Source: Lingula anatina (lineage: Eukaryota > Brachiopoda > Lingulata > Lingulida > Lingulidae). Taken from it: a stretch of 59,814 bases of DNA. A program made the translations under genes and the position numbers. Positions 11,520 to 23,150 of this stretch are shown piece after piece. How positions within the stretch are numbered: position 1 is the stretch's first letter; each line of letters begins with the position of its first letter. The notes below the pieces were generated by a model that was not told the DNA's origin, did no database searches, and worked only from the letters and a program-made list of their open reading frames with translations. Where the stretch lies: contig NW_019774659.1 in the NCBI RefSeq assembly GCF_001039355.2, positions 73,906-133,719 on the forward strand, given 5' to 3'.

Positions 11520-14124
11520 TATATTTCACTCCTGTTTAATTTCTTACGAATAAAACTTTCTGACCTACCTCCCCCGTCCCAACTCTCAATTTGTCTACTA
11601 AAGCATTCTTATACGGTACATATATGTATTATCATTTTTGTATGTTACAATAATAATAATAATAATAATAATACTTTTGCTGTGAACATACACGGTATTT
11701 TATAACAAGATGCTTCTTTCCTAATCTCACACTCCTCTTTTTCATTTTATCCTTCATACCATACCAGGGCTTCTACATGTAGTTTACCCACCACTGTTCC
11801 CGCGGCCTTACCCGTCATTAGTCTCTAAAAATAATTAGGTAGCCACGTGTGTACCGATGGTCGCGGAATTTTGTAACACTGGGGTATGGGCCGTGCCCAG
11901 CTGGTTGTGCCAGAACATTACAATGGAGTAAAGGCGTCAAAGGTAAATAGATTTAAGACCTAAAATCAATATGGCAGCTACAATAACTCAAATGAAGCCA
12001 CGAGTAGACAAATACATAACAGTAAATTGGAAAGCTGCCTTTTACCTCTGTGGTATCCACGCCGGAGTACGTCGTGACAAATGAGTTTGGTCTTGGTGTA
12101 ACAGCCAACTTTGTCTCAGTCCTAAGGTGAACTATCTAAAATCCATTTACACTCCTTACTAAGGTGTGATATGTGTGATATAACCTCGATACCAAATGAA
12201 AAAACAACTGAAGTCAATTTGGATTAAAAAGACATGTTTTATTCATTAGTGTCTGGACTCATTCATCAAAAAACAATTTATCTTAATTTATAAGATTTTC
12301 TCTTGGACAAATTTCAACGTAAACATCTATGTAAAAATATGAACAAAAATCACATCATACCCTGAGATTCATATGGTCTAAATATAAAGCCGTCCACTTA
12401 TCCATGTTGTGTTTGGTCGTCCCCTTTTTAGACTTTTGCATCCGAGGAAAAAATATCCAATCTGTCAATCAAATGGCCAATCCTCATTATGAAAATGTAT
12501 CTAAATATCTTTGGCAGGTAAGATTGTTCTATTTTGATTAGATTGATTAGATATGTTTTTATTTGCAAACAAGCGAAATGAGTAGAAAACATTTAATCTA
12601 CCTTGAACATGAATTACATATCTTATTCTTTTTAATAGCACGAGAGAATTGGTGGGAATACCGGAGATTATTAAGTTGTGGCTGTACATACCCTGTACAT
12701 GAGACAACTAAATAAAGGTGAGAACCAGTGTCTTTGCTTGGAACAGCTTTACGTTTGCTGGTGGAATTCAAAACCAGCTGAATGATACAGGGGTAGGCCT
12801 ATATCTAGAAAACCTAGGTTACCGTTGTCTAGCTGGAAATGAAACTCAGGATCTAACCTCATGAGCACTTTGACATATTTGTACTAGTGAAGGCCGTGCG
12901 GAGAATACTGATTAATATTACAGGTAGTGAATGTGGGCAATCTCTCAACTAACGCCAAACCACAAATGTACCCTCCATAACTTTAACTAACCACATTTTA
13001 CATAATGGTAATTTATTATTATTATCTTTTAAATATATCACCTCGCATGGTGCGTCATGAGAGACTGGTGCAGATTCATGGTCGTCATCAGCAGACTTTG
13101 AGTGTACATCGTTAGCTTTAGAATACAGGCGTGCTTACGACAGTGAAATACATTTGTAGAAGCGAGAAGGAAATCCTGGATGTAACAAAAAGGGGATACA
13201 TAATCTTAACTATTTCAATAGACATAACGAGTTTGATTATCTCTTATTTTAAAGATATACATGTAGCAATGGTTTCTGTTGCTACAAGAAACCCAGCAAC
13301 GTCAAAAAAAAATCTTGGCTTCATAAAACTGCACTGATTCAAACAACTACTTGAAATTAAAACGAACTGCTACATTGACAACGTAATGCAGCATGCATCA
13401 TGGAAGACTTTTATTTTGAATACTTTTAACTGTTCTCAAATCTTCCCGTAGCTATATCACAGGTTGTGAAACATTCCTGATTTATAATCACATATCGTTT
13501 AAGAAAGATCATTCCCCCACCTTGCCGCTTCGGTGCGACGATATCAATTGCAATTTTAAAGACGATTCGATTGTGTCCACTGGGGCAATTTCCCGTAATT
13601 AAATTTACACATTTTAAAATTTTGTAACAACTTTATTTCCATTTTCTGTGCACCTTTTCGTTCTCTGCAGCGCAATCGTTCCGCCTGCATTAAATACCTA
13701 TCTAATGCTTTTACAGTATACACTCACCTTTCCCTTATCACTGTATGTACAGTTTACGATATAACTCAGAACAATCGTACATATACATAATTTATAACGC
13801 CTTTTCAGTACATGCTGTACATAGAGCGCGATATACATGTTAAACATTATACTGGTACACCGGTAGTTTTACTTGAACCCAGAATACAAGTGAAAACACC
13901 GGTGTTCGTACCAGTATAATGTTTAACGTGTAAATAGGTAACGTTATAATAACCTTCTGATTGTGCTGGGAACACTGTTATTTTACTTATTATTATTTGT
14001 ATGTAAAATAATCTTAAACTGAGTTAAATAAAGATGAAAAAATTAAGATACATGGTTGTGGACGATGACTTGTCCCGTGAAAATCATCGATGGGAACATA
14101 AATGGCGTCACGTGCAGCCCGAAG

Positions 14125-14125
<1 letters not shown>
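11520..14125. other. AT-rich intergenic DNA
   Basis: Contains an (AAT)n microsatellite (11649-11673) and a hairpin at 13835-13932. No protein-like frame or RNA gene was recognised. Confidence 0.4.
13835..13932. repeat. Imperfect hairpin (about 40-bp arms)
   Basis: ACATGTTAAACATTATACTG... at the left pairs with ...CAGTATAATGTTTAACGTGT at the right; ACCGGT lies in both arms, with an 11-nt loop. Probably a fold-back MITE remnant. Confidence 0.65.

Positions 14126-14162
<37 letters not shown>
14126..14162. repeat. (GT)n microsatellite
   Basis: Pure GT repeat between gene A and membrane-protein copy 1. Confidence 0.95.
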
Positions 14163-14166
<4 letters not shown>

Positions 14167-14456
14167 CATTGAAAATTTAAAAACGCATGACTTGCTGATA
14201 TGGGGGATTGTCGTACCATGTAAGAAAGGTTTTAGCCTATTTTAATAAAGAAAGATTTAAAATAATAACACAGGGCCCAGCCCCTTAGATGTGGTAATTG
14301 GCATCTCCACCGTGCTTGCTGACGATGGGTTGTTCAATCTGCTCTTGAATGGCCCTTTCCAATCTTTGACTGAACTCCTCTTTGTCGAGAACTGTAACCG
14401 CTTTCGTATGGAAAGTATGGCCGCTGGAGTTTTGAAGGTGGGCGAATACGGCAAAG

Positions 14457-14458
<2 letters not shown>

Positions 14459-14518
<60 letters not shown>
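14459..14518. repeat. (AT)n microsatellite
   Basis: Pure AT tract. It creates spurious Tyr-Ile repeat frames on both strands. Confidence 0.95.
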
Positions 14519-14521
<3 letters not shown>

Positions 14522-15311
14522 TTGATCTAGGGCGGCTGTAATGGTACATTCTGCATTTATAGACTGTTTTGTTTCCGTATGAGACTTAGCATTGAATGAA
14601 AAATAATGCGTTACTGTCGTGAAGTTGTAGATTTAAGAATGATTGTGAAACAGATAATGAGAAGATAAGTTGGAGCGATTGACAACGATGATTATAGGCA
14701 GAACTACCTTAATTAGTGAATAAACCACGGAAAGTAATAACACTCATATGTGTGAGTGTGTATGTGTCCTCTCAATTAAAGGCACATACGGTACATTTAA
14801 AGGTGATAACGCATAGTTCTTTTTTTTTTCTTACACCTTAAAAGGCATTTTTTATTAATACACTAGAACCATGACACAATTAAGCGAAATTTTACATGGC
14901 CGCACGGGAAATTTCCATGACCTCTTGCATCAATTGCAAGTTGCACTTTTTCACTGGCTAAATAGTAAAATAATTCTCTGTACCAAAGCATAACCTACAG
15001 GTTAACGTCAAAGGTTAAAATGTGGCAGCAAACTGAGTCAACAGTAACAGACTTGAGTAGAGCACATTCTATAGATATGATAATGTCCGTGATTCAAATC
15101 CGTGGTCCGTGTTATACAAGCAACTATAAAACTGCTAACCTCAGCATCCACATATCCTGGGGAACAAAGAGGTGCAAACTGTCCACAATACATCAATCAA
15201 TATCGGCAATACATGTGTCTTACGTGTATGCTGCTGGTTTATGTGCCCACATGTACCTTCAGATTTGCACGGCGAATCCAACACATGGATAAAGTAAAAA
15301 TCTTCAGTCTC

Positions 15312-15315
<4 letters not shown>

Positions 15316-15358
<43 letters not shown>
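15316..15358. repeat. (CT)n microsatellite 3' of membrane-protein copy 1
   Basis: The counterpart is the interrupted CT tract at 39575-39605. Confidence 0.95.
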
Positions 15359-15407
15359 CTTTCCACTTTGTACTTTGGAACTTTTTTGTTTTTCGTATAT
15401 TTTTTGC

Positions 15408-15413
15408 TTTATT
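15408..15413 (-). terminator. Candidate polyadenylation signal for membrane-protein copy 1
   Basis: AATAAA on the minus strand, 73 nt past the stop codon at 15486. The matching place in copy 2 reads GATAAA, a weaker variant. No transcript end could be checked. Confidence 0.35.
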
Positions 15414-15485
15414 AAATTCGTTATACAATTAATTAGAATGGGGAGAGTTGAAGTTAAAGTTTGCTGTCAAAGTTCAAAGCGAGAT

Positions 15486-17678
15486 TTAAAGCAAATTTTG
15501 CATGTTTTCAAATATTATATGAGTTGCTATAGATTTCCATTGTCTTTCCTGTATAGTTCGTTCCGTGGGCGCACGTATGAAGTTGATCAGCAGTTTCGGA
15601 AGTGCTGCAGCCGCCAGGGACGCAAATGACTTCCCAATTGTGGTCAAACGCTGGACTTGATTATAAGCATACAGTGCAAACATAATCACAACTACAATCA
15701 GAACTGAATGAAGAGAAAGGATTACAGCACGCACAAGTTGCCTCTTCAGAGGAAGAATCCGAGTGTATATTTGTATCCAAAGAGCCTTCTCCATTTTTCT
15801 GATCCCGCTAGCGTGCAGGTAGGACGGTTGTTTTGGTGGGCGCTCAGTTTGAATACATCGGCTGTCTCGCGTGCTCCCGTTGGCTACTGAAGAATAGTTG
15901 GAGGAAGTGAGCTCTAAGAGACGTATGGTTTCAGCGTCCTCTCCTTTAGCAGTACCACTCGATGAATCATAGGAGTGTTTTGCTTCGCGGCATTCATCAT
16001 AAGCCTTAAACACAATGGTCTTGAGTGTGCGATATTTCTCCTGCATGGAATGAAATGGAAGATAGAGATAGTAGAGCCCCGAGACCATGAACACTAAATA
16101 GGGAAGGTTCTGATCGCTATTAATGACAAGACCAGCTACAGTAAAAGTGATTATCCAGCATATTGTTGAGCACGTGTCAATCAAAAGCAAGACGAAATAC
16201 AGGAAAGGAAATAAAGAAATAAATGCGTATGGAAGTTTCAGTCTTCTCAGCACTGGGATACAATCCATTTTGCTGAGTTGCATGCCGAGCATGACCAGAA
16301 ACAAGAAGCCTACAGGCATAAAGGGCAAAATAAAGGGCATAAGCACTGAATACAAGAAATTAGATTTAAAGGCTTTCTTCAAAATGCGGAAGAAAATGCG
16401 CGGTTCAAGGTGATATATTAGGGATGTCACGAGACAAATGTGACTTGGTGGAAACCCTGCATTTCGATTGGCTAAAAATGTGACACCGATGTCCTTGAAA
16501 AAAGCCCCGGATGCCAGATTGCGGTAGGTGTGAACGGGTGTGACAAAGACAACAAACACAAAGCTCCAGACCGTGAGTGCGACTGCGAAACCAAGATAAC
16601 CCACCCAAGGTTGAATATCCAAGAGTATACAAGTATATGCTGATGATACAAGGCGTGAATATATCCAAGCCCAAGTAGATATCTGAAATAATTCTGTAAA
16701 CGCACAATTACCCTCCCAAACAAATGGGTACTGTATTAGGTTGGTCAATACCAAAAAAGTTATCATTGCGTGAACCATCACAAAGGCCAACACCCTATAT
16801 AGAATGGCGAGGCATCTGTTACCCTTTGGGGCAAAAAATAATTCGCTGCAAGGCGTCAAGTTGTTATAGTATTCAAATTGTTGCAGCTCTTCCTGGGCAA
16901 CGTCGCTAAGATACACTGAATATCTTGACGGAACTGCCTTAAGTATCAAGAGAGGGAGATAGAAAAAGAGGGTTCCAGTAAAGAAAATTTGGACAATAAA
17001 AGCCACTGCATGCACGAGGTATGGTGTCCGCACGTAGTCAAGAGTCACATTTTCCTTTGAGCGGTTATGTAACATGTTTTGAGTACAGCCAGTGCGTCCT
17101 TCCAATGGAAGTGACAAATTTCTGAGGTATGACTTTACACACAGTTGCAAGTCTCCGTCATTTAATGATACGTCCGTCATTGCGTCTGAAATGCTACTCA
17201 ATATGGCGGATGTTATGCAGTACAGACGGCATTCTAAATTTAAGTCTTTCCAACAAGAGTCGGGCTTCTGGACTATATCAACCTCAAAATCATAAACTTT
17301 ATGTTTGAGAGTCCACAGTGAAAGGACAACGAAGTATGGATACACTTGCAAATAAGGCCAACCGGTCAAATTATTTAATAACATCCATCTGTAAGTCAAT
17401 TCCAACCCCTTTAGATCTTCGTCAGTTACTGTCGAGTTACTAGCAGCCATCACATTTGGAACGATTACAGTATATCTGAACTTCATCCCAAGTAGTTGGC
17501 GTAGTAGTCTTTTGCCGTTTTCGGTGAACGTTAATGTGCAGTTCTCGGGGCAGCTAAGTGTTGCGGAACCGAGAGGGGGCGGAGGTTCAGGCAATGCTCG
17601 CACAGGGCATAGACATGACGTGAAGAGCGTAATGATGAAGTACATTAAAACGGAACCGATGGCCGCCTTGATCGCCAT
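15486..17678 (-). CDS. Multi-pass membrane protein of unrecognised family, copy 1 (730 aa, uninterrupted)
   Basis: A single open frame of 730 codons in an otherwise stop-rich region. The N-terminus (residues 5-27) is a signal peptide, followed by an ectodomain to about residue 218 with Cys43/Cys47, further paired cysteines (142, 150, 154, 180, 198) and NxS/T sites near 46, 81, 103, 187, 205 and 210. Hydrophobic segments lie near 219-249, 291-315, 355-381, 441-467, 484-500, 503-520, 525-542 and 651-674. A polar loop (about 545-640) separates the last two, and a tail follows with a basic and Ala-rich stretch (SLAAAALPKLLINF). I do not recognise the family. An acceptor CAG lies just upstream (exon start 17715), so the leader is spliced. 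It was duplicated with its neighbour WxxW gene; copy 2 is intact too, which suggests both are under selection. Confidence 0.85.
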   Translation of the reverse strand: MAIKAAIGSVLMYFIITLFTSCLCPVRALPEPPPPLGSATLSCPENCTLTFTENGKRLLRQLLGMKFRYTVIVPNVMAASNSTVTDEDLKGLELTYRWMLLNNLTGWPYLQVYPYFVVLSLWTLKHKVYDFEVDIVQKPDSCWKDLNLECRLYCITSAILSSISDAMTDVSLNDGDLQLCVKSYLRNLSLPLEGRTGCTQNMLHNRSKENVTLDYVRTPYLVHAVAFIVQIFFTGTLFFYLPLLILKAVPSRYSVYLSDVAQEELQQFEYYNNLTPCSELFFAPKGNRCLAILYRVLAFVMVHAMITFLVLTNLIQYPFVWEGNCAFTELFQISTWAWIYSRLVSSAYTCILLDIQPWVGYLGFAVALTVWSFVFVVFVTPVHTYRNLASGAFFKDIGVTFLANRNAGFPPSHICLVTSLIYHLEPRIFFRILKKAFKSNFLYSVLMPFILPFMPVGFLFLVMLGMQLSKMDCIPVLRRLKLPYAFISLFPFLYFVLLLIDTCSTICWIITFTVAGLVINSDQNLPYLVFMVSGLYYLYLPFHSMQEKYRTLKTIVFKAYDECREAKHSYDSSSGTAKGEDAETIRLLELTSSNYSSVANGSTRDSRCIQTERPPKQPSYLHASGIRKMEKALWIQIYTRILPLKRQLVRAVILSLHSVLIVVVIMFALYAYNQVQRLTTIGKSFASLAAAALPKLLINFIRAPTERTIQERQWKSIATHIIFENMQNLL

Positions 17679-17752
17679 TTTCTTTGGTGGTTACCAATGT
17701 CCCCCGAATGACAACCTGAAATGAAACAAAATCTAGGGATTAGTAAAACAAT

Positions 17753-17818
17753 CTGGGCTCGAATCGCGAAAGGTTCGCTATGTTGCGCACGCGCTCTAGC
17801 ATAGCTAGCGTGCGCTAT
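17753..17818 (+). repeat. Left terminal inverted repeat of the 5.5-kb element
   Basis: Pairs with 23151-23217. Its inner half is itself nearly palindromic (GCGCACGCGCTC ... AGCGTGCGC). Confidence 0.85.
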
Positions 17819-18480
17819 TTGCTAGTGCGATTGCACGCACCTGCTATCTCGAAGCCTTAGCAAACGCAACGCAATAAATGCCTGTCCGGAAGTACAATTT
17901 AAATCTTTTTCCAAAGAAAAACAATGGATTGAAGTTGCCGAAAAGTAAGTTGAATAATTATGATTAACAGCCCTTTTCTGTTAATCGTAGTCTGTTTTGC
18001 CATGGTAAAATTTTATCCATTATATTTAATTATTGCTTATTGATGATTTAGTTTGGTATGTTGTTGTAGTTATTCAATAAAAGTAATTGTAATTGCTCTC
18101 TGTTAACACATCTGGACATGGTCATGTACATGTATGATGAAACAATAAAGTGGTGATTCTTATATTTTTTTTATTAAAATTATGAATGCTTTCCTTCTAG
18201 AGTTAACAATGTTTCACATATAAAGTTTCCGAGAGGTCAGGAAAAAATGGCATGACCTCACGTCTCGCACTAAAACCCCCTTTACACTGGACGGCGTCCT
18301 TTCTGCGTCCCTTGTGCAACCATGAAACTGGCCAGGGCACCGTCGGACGCTCAAAGAACGCACAGTGATCGCCAAGGTCGCACAAAGAATGTTCAAGCAT
18401 CGCCGATGACGCCATGGCCGCGGCGTTTTGAGCATGTTCAAAACAATCGTCGAGAGAACGCGATGTAGGATGGTCGCTCA

Positions 18481-18610
18481 ATGGACGCAGAAAGGACGCA
18501 CAAGCATCGCCGTGGTCGCATAGAGGACGCACAAGCATCGCTGCGGTCGCAGAGAGGACGCACAAGCATTGCCGCGGTCTTAGAAAGGGGGCACAAGCAT
18601 CGCTTTGGTT
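18481..18610. repeat. Tandem repeat, 31-bp period, about 4 copies
   Basis: The unit starts GGACGCACAAGCATCGCC and repeats every 31 bp. Related words (AGAACGC, GGTCGCTCAA, GACGC) are scattered over 18260-18480 and 19080-19210. These are subterminal repeats of the surrounding element. Confidence 0.75.
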
Positions 18611-19684
18611 GTAGAATGAAAACTCAAAAATCGTCCATTGTTCGGCACGTAGAACATTTTTTTCACTCTCAGACGGGTCTTTGCTGAGGTATTTTTCACC
18701 AGACAGGGATTCTAAGGACAACAGTGGTCTCATATCAGCCTCCGATTGTTTTTTTCCCCTAAAATTCGTGAAACGATCAATTTTTTTTTTTTTTTTTGAG
18801 GTTATTATAAAACTAATATTTTGTCTTTTTTTACAAGATGCATTAATTGTCAGAGCTTTTATCAGAATGCGTCATTTGAAAACGGATTCAAATATTCAAT
18901 ATATTGTGTCAGTCATACTTTCTCGTTTTTAGAGCATGTCCATCCTTCTTATAATGATAACAATGAGCATCTTATATCAGTCCATTGCACCACTGTAGTT
19001 TATTCCCATTTATTTGTTTTGTGGGCTGGAAATGTTCTTCATAGGATGACCTGGTTAGAACCGATGAAAAAATATGAGTTAGAATATAGAGAAGGACGCC
19101 CAAACAACGCTCATCGGTCATGCAGGATGCAGAATGATCGTAGAATAGACGCCACTGAACGCCGATGAAGGTACAGAGAACGCAGCAAGAATGCTCAATG
19201 GTCGCTCAAACATATTAAAAATGAATTTGTATATTAAATTGCATAATGGCTAACTTCGTTTGATATTTAATTACTTAAAGAACCTCAAGATGATATTAAG
19301 TAGAGTAATTAACTTAGACTCTGTGAATATGAATACTTCAACACTGAGTTTCACAGACATACCCTATTGGAATGTCCAGTCACCAGGAGGCATATTTTAT
19401 ACATACATATATCTCTATATATTTATACTGATTTCTATACCTATTAACAAATGAAACTTTATTGGTAATTTCAAACATATAGCTTATGCAAGCGTTCAAC
19501 ATTGTCGGATAGTCGGCTTTTCATTTTTGTTGCTGCAACTCAACAGGAAAATGTTCATTTATGAAAAATTATCACAGTGACTTAAAAGTACAGTATCTGT
19601 AAAATTCAGAACATTGAAAAGATTGAGTTCTTATTATATCATTTTTATTTTTAATCATTAATTACATACATCTTCAAATTTCAG

Positions 19685-19886
19685 ATGTAAGCGAAAGGCT
19701 TTACAACGTAGAGAAGGATCGCTAGAGGAGGAGAGGTTGACAGTAGAAAAAGAGCGTTTACAGTTAGAAAGGGAGAGATTAGAAATTGACAAAAGTAACA
19801 AAGTGTTATTTGGAAAAATAACAGAATACTGTGAAGTGAAGTTGGATGTACTGAAGTGTGAGTCTCTTGCAGATACTTACCAGTGA
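19685..19886 (+). pseudogene. Coiled-coil terminal exon of a Harbinger accessory (Myb/SANT-like) protein
   Basis: An acceptor (AAATTTCAG) is followed by an open 66-codon exon ending in TGA (19884-19886). The sequence CKRKALQRREGSLEEERL continues into EKERLQLERERLEIDKS, a clear heptad-type Glu/Arg/Leu coiled coil, and then a short tail. Such tails end the Myb/SANT-like partner that helps Harbinger transposase into the nucleus. The DNA-binding exons were not found upstream, so this is probably a remnant. Confidence 0.55.
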
Positions 19887-21284
19887 GTGCATCTTATTGG
19901 GATCATGATATTTTATGTTTTTGCCAAGACACATACTAGCTGTATGTTAAGTACTGTACATAACTGTACTAGCCATTAGTTGCATCTGTTGTTGCAGTCA
20001 TCATCCCTGTACTGTGAACTTTCACAGATAACATGTTAAATAAAAAAATGCATATTTTGTCTTAAAGGTAACAGAACTGATGATTATCCATAAAATCCAG
20101 GTCAAATTTAAATATCACCTGGATTGGACCATATTACTGTATGCAATTCAAAGGATACATTGCAAGGAAAATGTCAAACTGTCATAAGGAGAGTTACAAA
20201 TTATTAAAATATTTTGTTTCAAAACCATCCAGATCAAATTAATTTTGGTAAATTATAATTTTTGTTTATTAATTTTTTTGTCTGTGAATGTGTGAAATAT
20301 TAATTTTTTCACATATTAGCATTTTCAAGGTGAGACACAACTTGAAGACCTTTTTTACTCACATTGTCTGGATATCCATAATACTTATATTATTTTAATT
20401 TTGTAGTGAATATGCTGTTGAGTATTATGTTATATTGTATCAAAACTGACAAAATCCCTATTGTGGACCCTGCCACCACAAATGTAATGAAAAATAAAAC
20501 CTTGTTACTTATTTTTTTACGTACAAGAATGATTATAAGGATTTACATACAGCTGATATTTAAAATGCCAACTTGACTGTATTATTTTTTTCCTTAAATT
20601 TATGCAATTTCTTTTTGATAATTTTTCAGTACTTTTCATTAAGTAATTTTCAATATGTGAATCAGTTTGATCATTCAGTACTGTATTTTAAACTAATTAA
20701 GTTTATGACCTCAGCAAAGAACTGGAATTTGTTACAAATATTTTATAATGGATAGTTTTCATTTGCTTTTGTCCTTGTAAAGGACTTTATTTTTATATTG
20801 TACTTATTAACTTTAATTTAGACAAGTATATACATTTAGGAAATTGTTTATAAAATTGTTTTTATATTTCATTTTATATTTTCATCATGTTATTGTTTCA
20901 TAAAATAAAATAAATATGTAAAATATAACTTGACCGTCTGCTTTGTTTCTTACATAAACTTAATAGTGATACTATTTTGCCATATTTGCATTGAAAGTGT
21001 ACTTCAAAAGTAATTGACTTAAAGTATCAGTCTTTTTGATTCCTGGAATTTGTTATTAAATTTCCTGCATGAACACTAGCTGTTATATTTAATTAAATTT
21101 GTACACCTTTGTCATTTTGTACACTTATTTAAAATTTCAGTTCTTAGTATTATATGCAAAATATAATAAAATATGACATTTTAAAGAGAAAATCAGTTTG
21201 CATTATTATATTTAATTTTATTTAATGAAAAATAATCCTTATTCATCCCACAATGATTCATAAATGAACCAACTGAGAGTTAGA

Positions 21285-21640
21285 GAAAAATACCAGGAGA
21301 ATATGGAAGTGTGTGTGAGACTCAGAGATCCTATGCAAGTACACGTAAAGCAGCAAGAACTTGGGTAGTGGGTGACAGTGCTCAAGACCTCGTAGTCGGT
21401 ATTTTCAGAGGTTCTTCAATAATATTGGTCAGTTTGAGTACATTCTCCTGCGTCATGCGGTATCTCTGATGGAAAATATGGGGTTGGAACTCTACCATAG
21501 GATCTATACGTCTCACACACCTTTTAGCATTTTCCTGGCATTTTTCTCTTATAACAACAAAACTAGCCGTCGTGACGATTTCAATATAATTTAACCAAGT
21601 ACACATGCGTAAAAACACTTGCGTCTAGTTTGTATCGCCG
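21285..21640 (-). pseudogene. Broken PIF/Harbinger (HARBI1-like) transposase, N-terminal fragment
   Basis: The minus-strand frame reads VRRIDPMVEFQPHIFHQRYR, then MTQENVLKLTNIIEEPLKIP, TTRS, stop, ALSPTTQVLAALRVLA, stop. The order R..PL.....F..R(Y/F)R.....L..LI...L.P.T.RS.ALSP..Q.L.ALR is the conserved entry to Harbinger transposases. It is broken by at least three stops, and the DDE catalytic region is absent. No ATG opens the frame; the first plausible start is a GTG at 21618. Confidence 0.7.
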
Positions 21641-21712
21641 CAAATAATAGCCTCGAAACTAATGGCGATTTGGAGATTAGCGCACGGCCGATGTAACAGT
21701 AATCCAAGTCCC

Positions 21713-21745
21713 CCAGGAACCGAGGTCCTGGACCTCGGTTCCTGG
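21713..21745. repeat. Perfect palindrome (16-bp arms, 1-nt centre)
   Basis: CCAGGAACCGAGGTCC, T, then its exact complement. Part of a cluster of GTAGGACTT/GTCCTAC words at 21690-21900. Confidence 0.9.
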
Positions 21746-21845
21746 TAGTGGTTGTCTGTAGGACTAACATTACTTGGGAATAGTAGTCCTACAGGGACGT
21801 AGGTTCCTGGTTCGTAATTATAGTAGGTAGGACTTGTATTACTGT

Positions 21846-21889
21846 CGGACTTTTATTCCTGTTACACCTATGACAGTAATAAAAGTCCG
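21846..21889. repeat. Hairpin with CGGACTTTTATT arms
   Basis: CGGACTTTTATTCCTGT pairs with ACAGTAATAAAAGTCCG across a short loop, inside the 5.5-kb element. Confidence 0.7.
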
Positions 21890-22904
21890 GCCATTGGAAA
21901 GTCCTATCCTTAGCCAATAATACTGTAAAATGATAAAACTATAAATGTATATGAAATCCTTCTGGTCAGCCATATATGAGACAAAAAATGAGGGGCTTGC
22001 TACTTCAGCTCGTTTGTAGTGGTTAGCGTGCAAGACTACAAGGTAAGACTATATGAATCATTTTGTTGCATCTATGGGTTCGAGACCTACCTTTGACATG
22101 ACCTTACTCCCCTCCCCTCCCCCTTAATCCTATTTATTACTTATAGCAAAATGTTTAATAGTGTATTTAATGTATAATATGTGTTCGAAATTCCGTGCTC
22201 ATTACATTTGCAACTTTTTTTTGTTTTGTCTTTTAAGTGTCAAAGCACCAAAATATCAAAGGGTTATTACATAATATTATATACATATATTGTAATTTTC
22301 AATTTCTAAACTGTATTGATTTGTCTTAAATCTCAGCCCATACTTTCCAAGAGCAAATTTCCATCGAGTTTGAGTTTTTTTTTTTTTTAATTTCAGCGAG
22401 TGTAAACCGAAAAATAAATCTAAGAACGGAGATCCCGCGTTTTGTGTAAAGTGATTTTTCTCTTAGGAATAAGGTTTTGAAAAAGAGAGAGAGGGATAGA
22501 AAACACAAAAGGCACACCCCAGTAGAAAAGGACATGAAATAATATACACTTTACGCATACCTCAAAGGATGAAAATAAGAGATGCCTTTGGATGGTGCCT
22601 TATTAAAAAAATATCGGGCAAACCAGGCTCATACATATTGTGCAATAAGGGAGGAGTACGCCAAAAATATGCGTTAACACGTCAAAATTTTCGTTTACTA
22701 GATGAAAAATGCACATAAAATAAATAGATTGTTTTTGTTTTTTTCATTAATATGCATATAAAATGCCTATCGGAAAACATCGTAAAATATAAAGATAAAA
22801 TAGCATATAAATATAATAAAGCAAACGTTTATTATATCTTTAAAACTAGTATGTCTTTATTTCTATTTATTTATGTCATTTCTTGCTGTAAACTATATAG
22901 GACA

Positions 22905-23100
22905 TGCGTTACTAAAATGTTAGGAACGCACGTCCCATTACGACGTGCATTACTACACGTAGGACTTGCATTACTTGGGAGCCTTCGTCCTACGGACATT
23001 GAATCCTAGTAACGTATGTCCTAGGACTTCCATTCCCAACAATGCATGCCCTAGGACTTGCATACCCAGGACTTAGTGTCCGGGCGGACTTGCGATACGA
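22905..23100. repeat. Subterminal repeat cluster (GGACTTGCATTAC-type words)
   Basis: Repeated GTAGGACTTGCATTAC, CCTAGGACTTGCAT and ACGTCC words in both orientations, near the right terminus of the element. They mirror the cluster at 21690-21900. Probable transposase-binding sites. Confidence 0.6.
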
Positions 23101-23150
23101 GGACGTGCACTCCTGCCACACCGGGATTTGCGAAGCTTTCGTGATACGGG

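Noticed and set aside
14257-14530. Open frames with Tyr-Ile repeats on both strands
   Set aside because: Created by the (AT)n microsatellite at 14459-14518.
16123-16909. Several frames on both strands inside the membrane-protein gene
   Set aside because: Shadows of the 730-codon frame; most recur at matching places in copy 2 only because the DNA is duplicated.
18481-18610. Possible CRISPR-like array
   Set aside because: The repeats are directly abutting with no unique spacers and the genome is eukaryotic.
18203-18733. 176-codon minus-strand frame, cysteine- and arginine-rich
   Set aside because: Its apparent repeats come from the 31-bp tandem array; no domain and no splice context.
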